Assembly: GCA_937894935.1 (NCBI GenBank) | Contig: CALAYC010000204.1 | Coordinates: 1 to 24,652 of the forward strand | From: an uncultured Verrucomicrobiota bacterium | Lineage (GTDB): Bacteria; Verrucomicrobiota; Verrucomicrobiia; Limisphaerales; JADLHS01 | Reading direction: 5' to 3' | Length of the DNA stretch: 24,652 nucleotides | In this document: piece after piece, positions 22,192 through 24,652 of the stretch | Numbering within the stretch: position 1 is the first letter of the stretch | How the letters are laid out: every line of letters starts with the position of its first letter | The notes under the pieces: model-generated | Told to the model about the DNA's origin: nothing | Seen by the model: the letters and a program-made list of their open reading frames with translations, nothing else | The model's database searches: none | Position numbers and translations under genes: made by a program

Positions 22192-22848
22192 CTATTCCGG
22201 CTGCACCAGACCTTCGCGAATGGCAAATCGCACCAGCCCGGCCACATCATAAATCGCCAGGCGCTCCATCAATTGGGCTCGATGTGTCTCGACCGTTTTC
22301 GCACTTAGATTCAAATCCGCCGCAATCTCCTTCGTGGAATGTCCTTCGGCAATCAATTGCAACACTTCCCGCTGCCGCGGTGTAAGCTGTTCCAATGCGA
22401 GTTTCTTTGGCGGTCGCGTGCGATCCAGATATCCGTCAATCACACTGCGAGAGAGAGTCGGACTGAGATAAGTTTTCCCGGCCAGCACCGCTTCGATGGC
22501 CAACTGTAATTCGGCTGCCGCCGAATCCTTGAGCAGATAACCCGCACTACCCGCGCGCAACGCCCGCAACACGTACTCCTCGTTCGCGTGCATCGAGAGA
22601 ATCAACACCTTCACCGACCGATGCTCACGCGTTAATCGTTCGGCCACTTCGATGCCGTTCAACTCTTTCATCCCGATGTCCAGCAGGACGAGATCCGGCT
22701 GATGCAGCCCGACCATTTCCAGCGCTTCGCGTCCGCTGCTGGCTTCTGCCACCACTTGCACGCCGGGAATTTTTTGGACCAATTCCCGCAAACCCGCGCG
22801 CACGAGCGCGTGATCATCTGCCAATAACAATTGTACTGACTGATTCAT
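22192..22848 (-). CDS. NarL/FixJ-family response regulator with LuxR-type HTH
   Basis: 218 residues. The receiver (about 5-120) has Asp11/Asp12, phospho-acceptor Asp57 in LVLLDIGM, Ser85 and Lys107 in YLLKDS. The C-terminal LuxR/GerE helix-turn-helix spans about 152-215: LTPRQREVLQLIAEGHSTKEIAADLNLS then AKTVETHRAQLMERL, the recognition helix region. It is expected to bind DNA as a phosphorylated dimer and control transcription; targets are unknown. Its ATG overlaps the stop of the upstream kinase gene by ATGA, the classic arrangement of a cognate NarX/DegS-type pair. Confidence 0.96.
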   Translation of the reverse strand: MNQSVQLLLADDHALVRAGLRELVQKIPGVQVVAEASSGREALEMVGLHQPDLVLLDIGMKELNGIEVAERLTREHRSVKVLILSMHANEEYVLRALRAGSAGYLLKDSAAAELQLAIEAVLAGKTYLSPTLSRSVIDGYLDRTRPPKKLALEQLTPRQREVLQLIAEGHSTKEIAADLNLSAKTVETHRAQLMERLAIYDVAGLVRFAIREGLVQPE

Positions 22849-24652
22849 TTTAAATTTGAAACCACATTGCGATTACGGGAAGCCAGTGGAAACCGCGCCC
22901 AAACTTCCGTGCCCGCGCCCGGTTGCGAACGAATCTCCACCTTTCCGCCAATCAACGCGGCGCGTTCCTGTTGGCCCAACAATCCAACGCTGCCGCCGAA
23001 ATGCGCGCGCCGGTTCGCTTCCGTCACATCAAACCCCACTCCGTCATCGCGCACCACCAGCGTGAGATGTTCCGTGTCACATTGCAATTCCACGTTCACC
23101 TGTTGCGCCTTCGAATGGCGACTTACGTTGGTCAGCGCTTCCTGAGCGATACGGAAACACGCCGTCTCAATCGCCGGTTCCACTTCGCTTTCGTAGGCTT
23201 TCAATTCAAAACTCACCGGTCGCCCGGTCGTCTTGGTGTGTTGATCCAACAACCATCGCAACGCCGCCGACAAACCACAGTCATCGAGAATCGTCGGTCG
23301 CAATCGCAACGACATCGTTCGCACCTGTTGCAATATCGTCTCGACGTGACTGATGGCGGTGTTTAAGGACGACGCACTGATTCCGCCTTCGTTGCCTTCA
23401 CCGTTCCGCACGGCTTTCGAAATATCATGCCGATGACTTTCCAAAAGAATTTTGGTCGCGGTGAGAATCTGTCCCACCTCATCGTGCAACTCGCGCGCCA
23501 GATGACGGCGCTCGGTTTCATGCACGTTCATCAGGTTTGCGGAAAGTTGTCGCAACACTCGAGCGGAACGCGCCAATTGCTGGTCCGCCCGATCTTTCAA
23601 AATCGCGATCGCCGCCGCGTGCGTCGCCATTTCAATCGTGCGCCGCTCGCGCGACGTTGGCCGGCGCGGCATGGGATAATAAAACGCCAGTGAACCGATG
23701 ACTTCAGAATCCGGATCGAAGATCGGCGTGGACCAGCACGAACGTAATCCCGCCGCTAACGCCTGGGCGCGCATTCCGTCCCATACCGGATCGACGGCAA
23801 TATCCTCTACAATCACCGTCGCGCGCCGTTGCACCGCTGCTCCGCATGAACCCAGATTTGGCCCAAGCGCGATTCCATTGAACGCCCGCCAACATTCTTC
23901 CGGAAAACTGGGCGCCACACCGTGCCGCAAATGTTCGCGGTCCTCGTCCACCAACAACACGGAACAGATCAATCCCGGCGAAGAGTTTTCTGCCGTACGA
24001 CAAATCTCCGTCAGCGTGTCTTCCAACGGCACCCCGCGCGCAATGTCTTCCAGAATCTTCGTCTGCCCTAAGAGCAATCGCTCGTTGCGCCGCCGCTCCG
24101 TGACATCGCGAAAACTCCACACACGACCGATGATTTCATTCTTGAGCCGTTGCGGACGCGAATAGCGTTCGTAAACGCGACCGTCGCGGAAGGAAATAAC
24201 ATCATAAGATTCCTGTTCGGGTGTAGCATTGAGCTGTTGAACGCCGGACAGGAAATCTTCGGGATTCTCAAGTTGATCCGTCACAAACTCCAACCACCGT
24301 TGGTCGCTGCGTTGCGCCACCAGGTCACTGGGCAAACGCCACAAATCCAAAAAACGCTGATTGAAATCCCGCACCACACCTTCGCGATCGACCACCAGCA
24401 ATCCGTCCTGACTCGACTCCAGTGTCGCTTGCAACAGCGAGTAACTTCGCGCCTGTTCATGCTCCAATTCTTTGCGTCGCGTAATGTCCACCATGATACC
24501 GCGCAACGTCACCGGGCGGCCCTGTTCCATAACCACCGTCACAAAATCCGCCAACCACACCGCGCGCCCATCTGCAGCAATCATCCGATACTCAAAATTG
24601 TGATCTTCGCCGCGACTTGTTCGCGCTGAACAAAAACTCATTGCCGTTTCAC
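22845..24652 (-). CDS. PAS-PAS-GAF histidine kinase of the NarX/DegS (HisKA_3) type, N-terminus cut
   Basis: The frame is open to the window end, so the protein is partial; the ATG at 24641 falls inside a PAS domain and is not the true start. Counting from that Met (598 residues visible): end of a PAS at 1-60, a second PAS at about 62-185, GAF at about 187-350, then HisKA_3 with ETERRHLARELHDEVGQ and phospho-acceptor His386. The ATPase domain has EALTNVSRHS (Asn505), RDDGVGFD at 531-538 and GLLGQQERA near 553-561, as in NarX, DegS and LiaS. It should phosphorylate the overlapping NarL-type regulator. The GAF domain and first PAS resemble those of the hybrid kinase nearby. Whether membrane helices precede is not visible. 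Confidence 0.94.
   Translation of the reverse strand, partial: ETAMSFCSARTSRGEDHNFEYRMIAADGRAVWLADFVTVVMEQGRPVTLRGIMVDITRRKELEHEQARSYSLLQATLESSQDGLLVVDREGVVRDFNQRFLDLWRLPSDLVAQRSDQRWLEFVTDQLENPEDFLSGVQQLNATPEQESYDVISFRDGRVYERYSRPQRLKNEIIGRVWSFRDVTERRRNERLLLGQTKILEDIARGVPLEDTLTEICRTAENSSPGLICSVLLVDEDREHLRHGVAPSFPEECWRAFNGIALGPNLGSCGAAVQRRATVIVEDIAVDPVWDGMRAQALAAGLRSCWSTPIFDPDSEVIGSLAFYYPMPRRPTSRERRTIEMATHAAAIAILKDRADQQLARSARVLRQLSANLMNVHETERRHLARELHDEVGQILTATKILLESHRHDISKAVRNGEGNEGGISASSLNTAISHVETILQQVRTMSLRLRPTILDDCGLSAALRWLLDQHTKTTGRPVSFELKAYESEVEPAIETACFRIAQEALTNVSRHSKAQQVNVELQCDTEHLTLVVRDDGVGFDVTEANRRAHFGGSVGLLGQQERAALIGGKVEIRSQPGAGTEVWARFPLASRNRNVVSNLK

Overview
The window looks like ordinary chromosome from a free-living Gram-negative bacterium of moderate GC content. 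The best guess is Verrucomicrobiota (Pedosphaera/Limisphaerales-like), because it carries a bacterial Pur-alpha protein, KorAB, a twin-arginine GH144-type glucanase, many two-component proteins, and starts that mostly lack Shine-Dalgarno sequences. That assignment is inference; there is no rRNA here to confirm it. No tRNA, rRNA, IS element, prophage, CRISPR array or origin was seen.

Layout. (1) 1-2.55 kb, minus strand: a probable operon of an unknown 193-aa protein, a REC-HDOD regulator, and a short-chain dehydrogenase cut by the window edge. (2) 2.66-4.52 kb, minus: an AmpG-like transporter with a large extracytoplasmic insert. (3) 4.83-7.17 kb, plus: a compact run of glucanase, nadD and rsfS. 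(4) 7.18-10.94 kb, minus: Pur-alpha-like protein, DUF4149 membrane protein, korB and korA, with a clear promoter and a dyad upstream of korA. (5) 11.17-13.34 kb: a minus-strand HAD phosphatase, then plus-strand TPR protein, coiled-coil protein and sufU. (6) 13.37-17.74 kb, minus: three small envelope proteins, purine nucleoside phosphorylase, cytidine deaminase, pssA, a LysE-type exporter, a Cys-rich mini-protein and a DUF3185 protein. (7) 17.74-18.28 kb: a gene-free spacer with short repeats. (8) 18.28-24.65 kb: a signalling block with a 1125-aa hybrid kinase (plus), a lone receiver, a NarL-type regulator and its NarX/DegS-type kinase (minus, cut by the window end).

How the genes relate. NadD (NAD synthesis) and RsfS (ribosome silencing) are a widespread pair. 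KorA and KorB together form a 2-oxoacid:ferredoxin oxidoreductase. PNP and Cdd are overlapping nucleoside-salvage genes. The NarL regulator and the partial kinase overlap by an ATGA and are almost certainly cognate. The two kinases share closely similar GAF and PAS modules, suggesting local duplication and domain shuffling.

Nothing here amounts to a demonstrably new biological system. The best leads are: -10-like hexamers placed so close to several start codons that transcripts would be leaderless or nearly so; a two-tier hairpin before sufU; an inverted repeat overlapping the korAB -10; the insert in the AmpG-like transporter; a tandem heptad in the LysE-type exporter; and several unrecognised small proteins.
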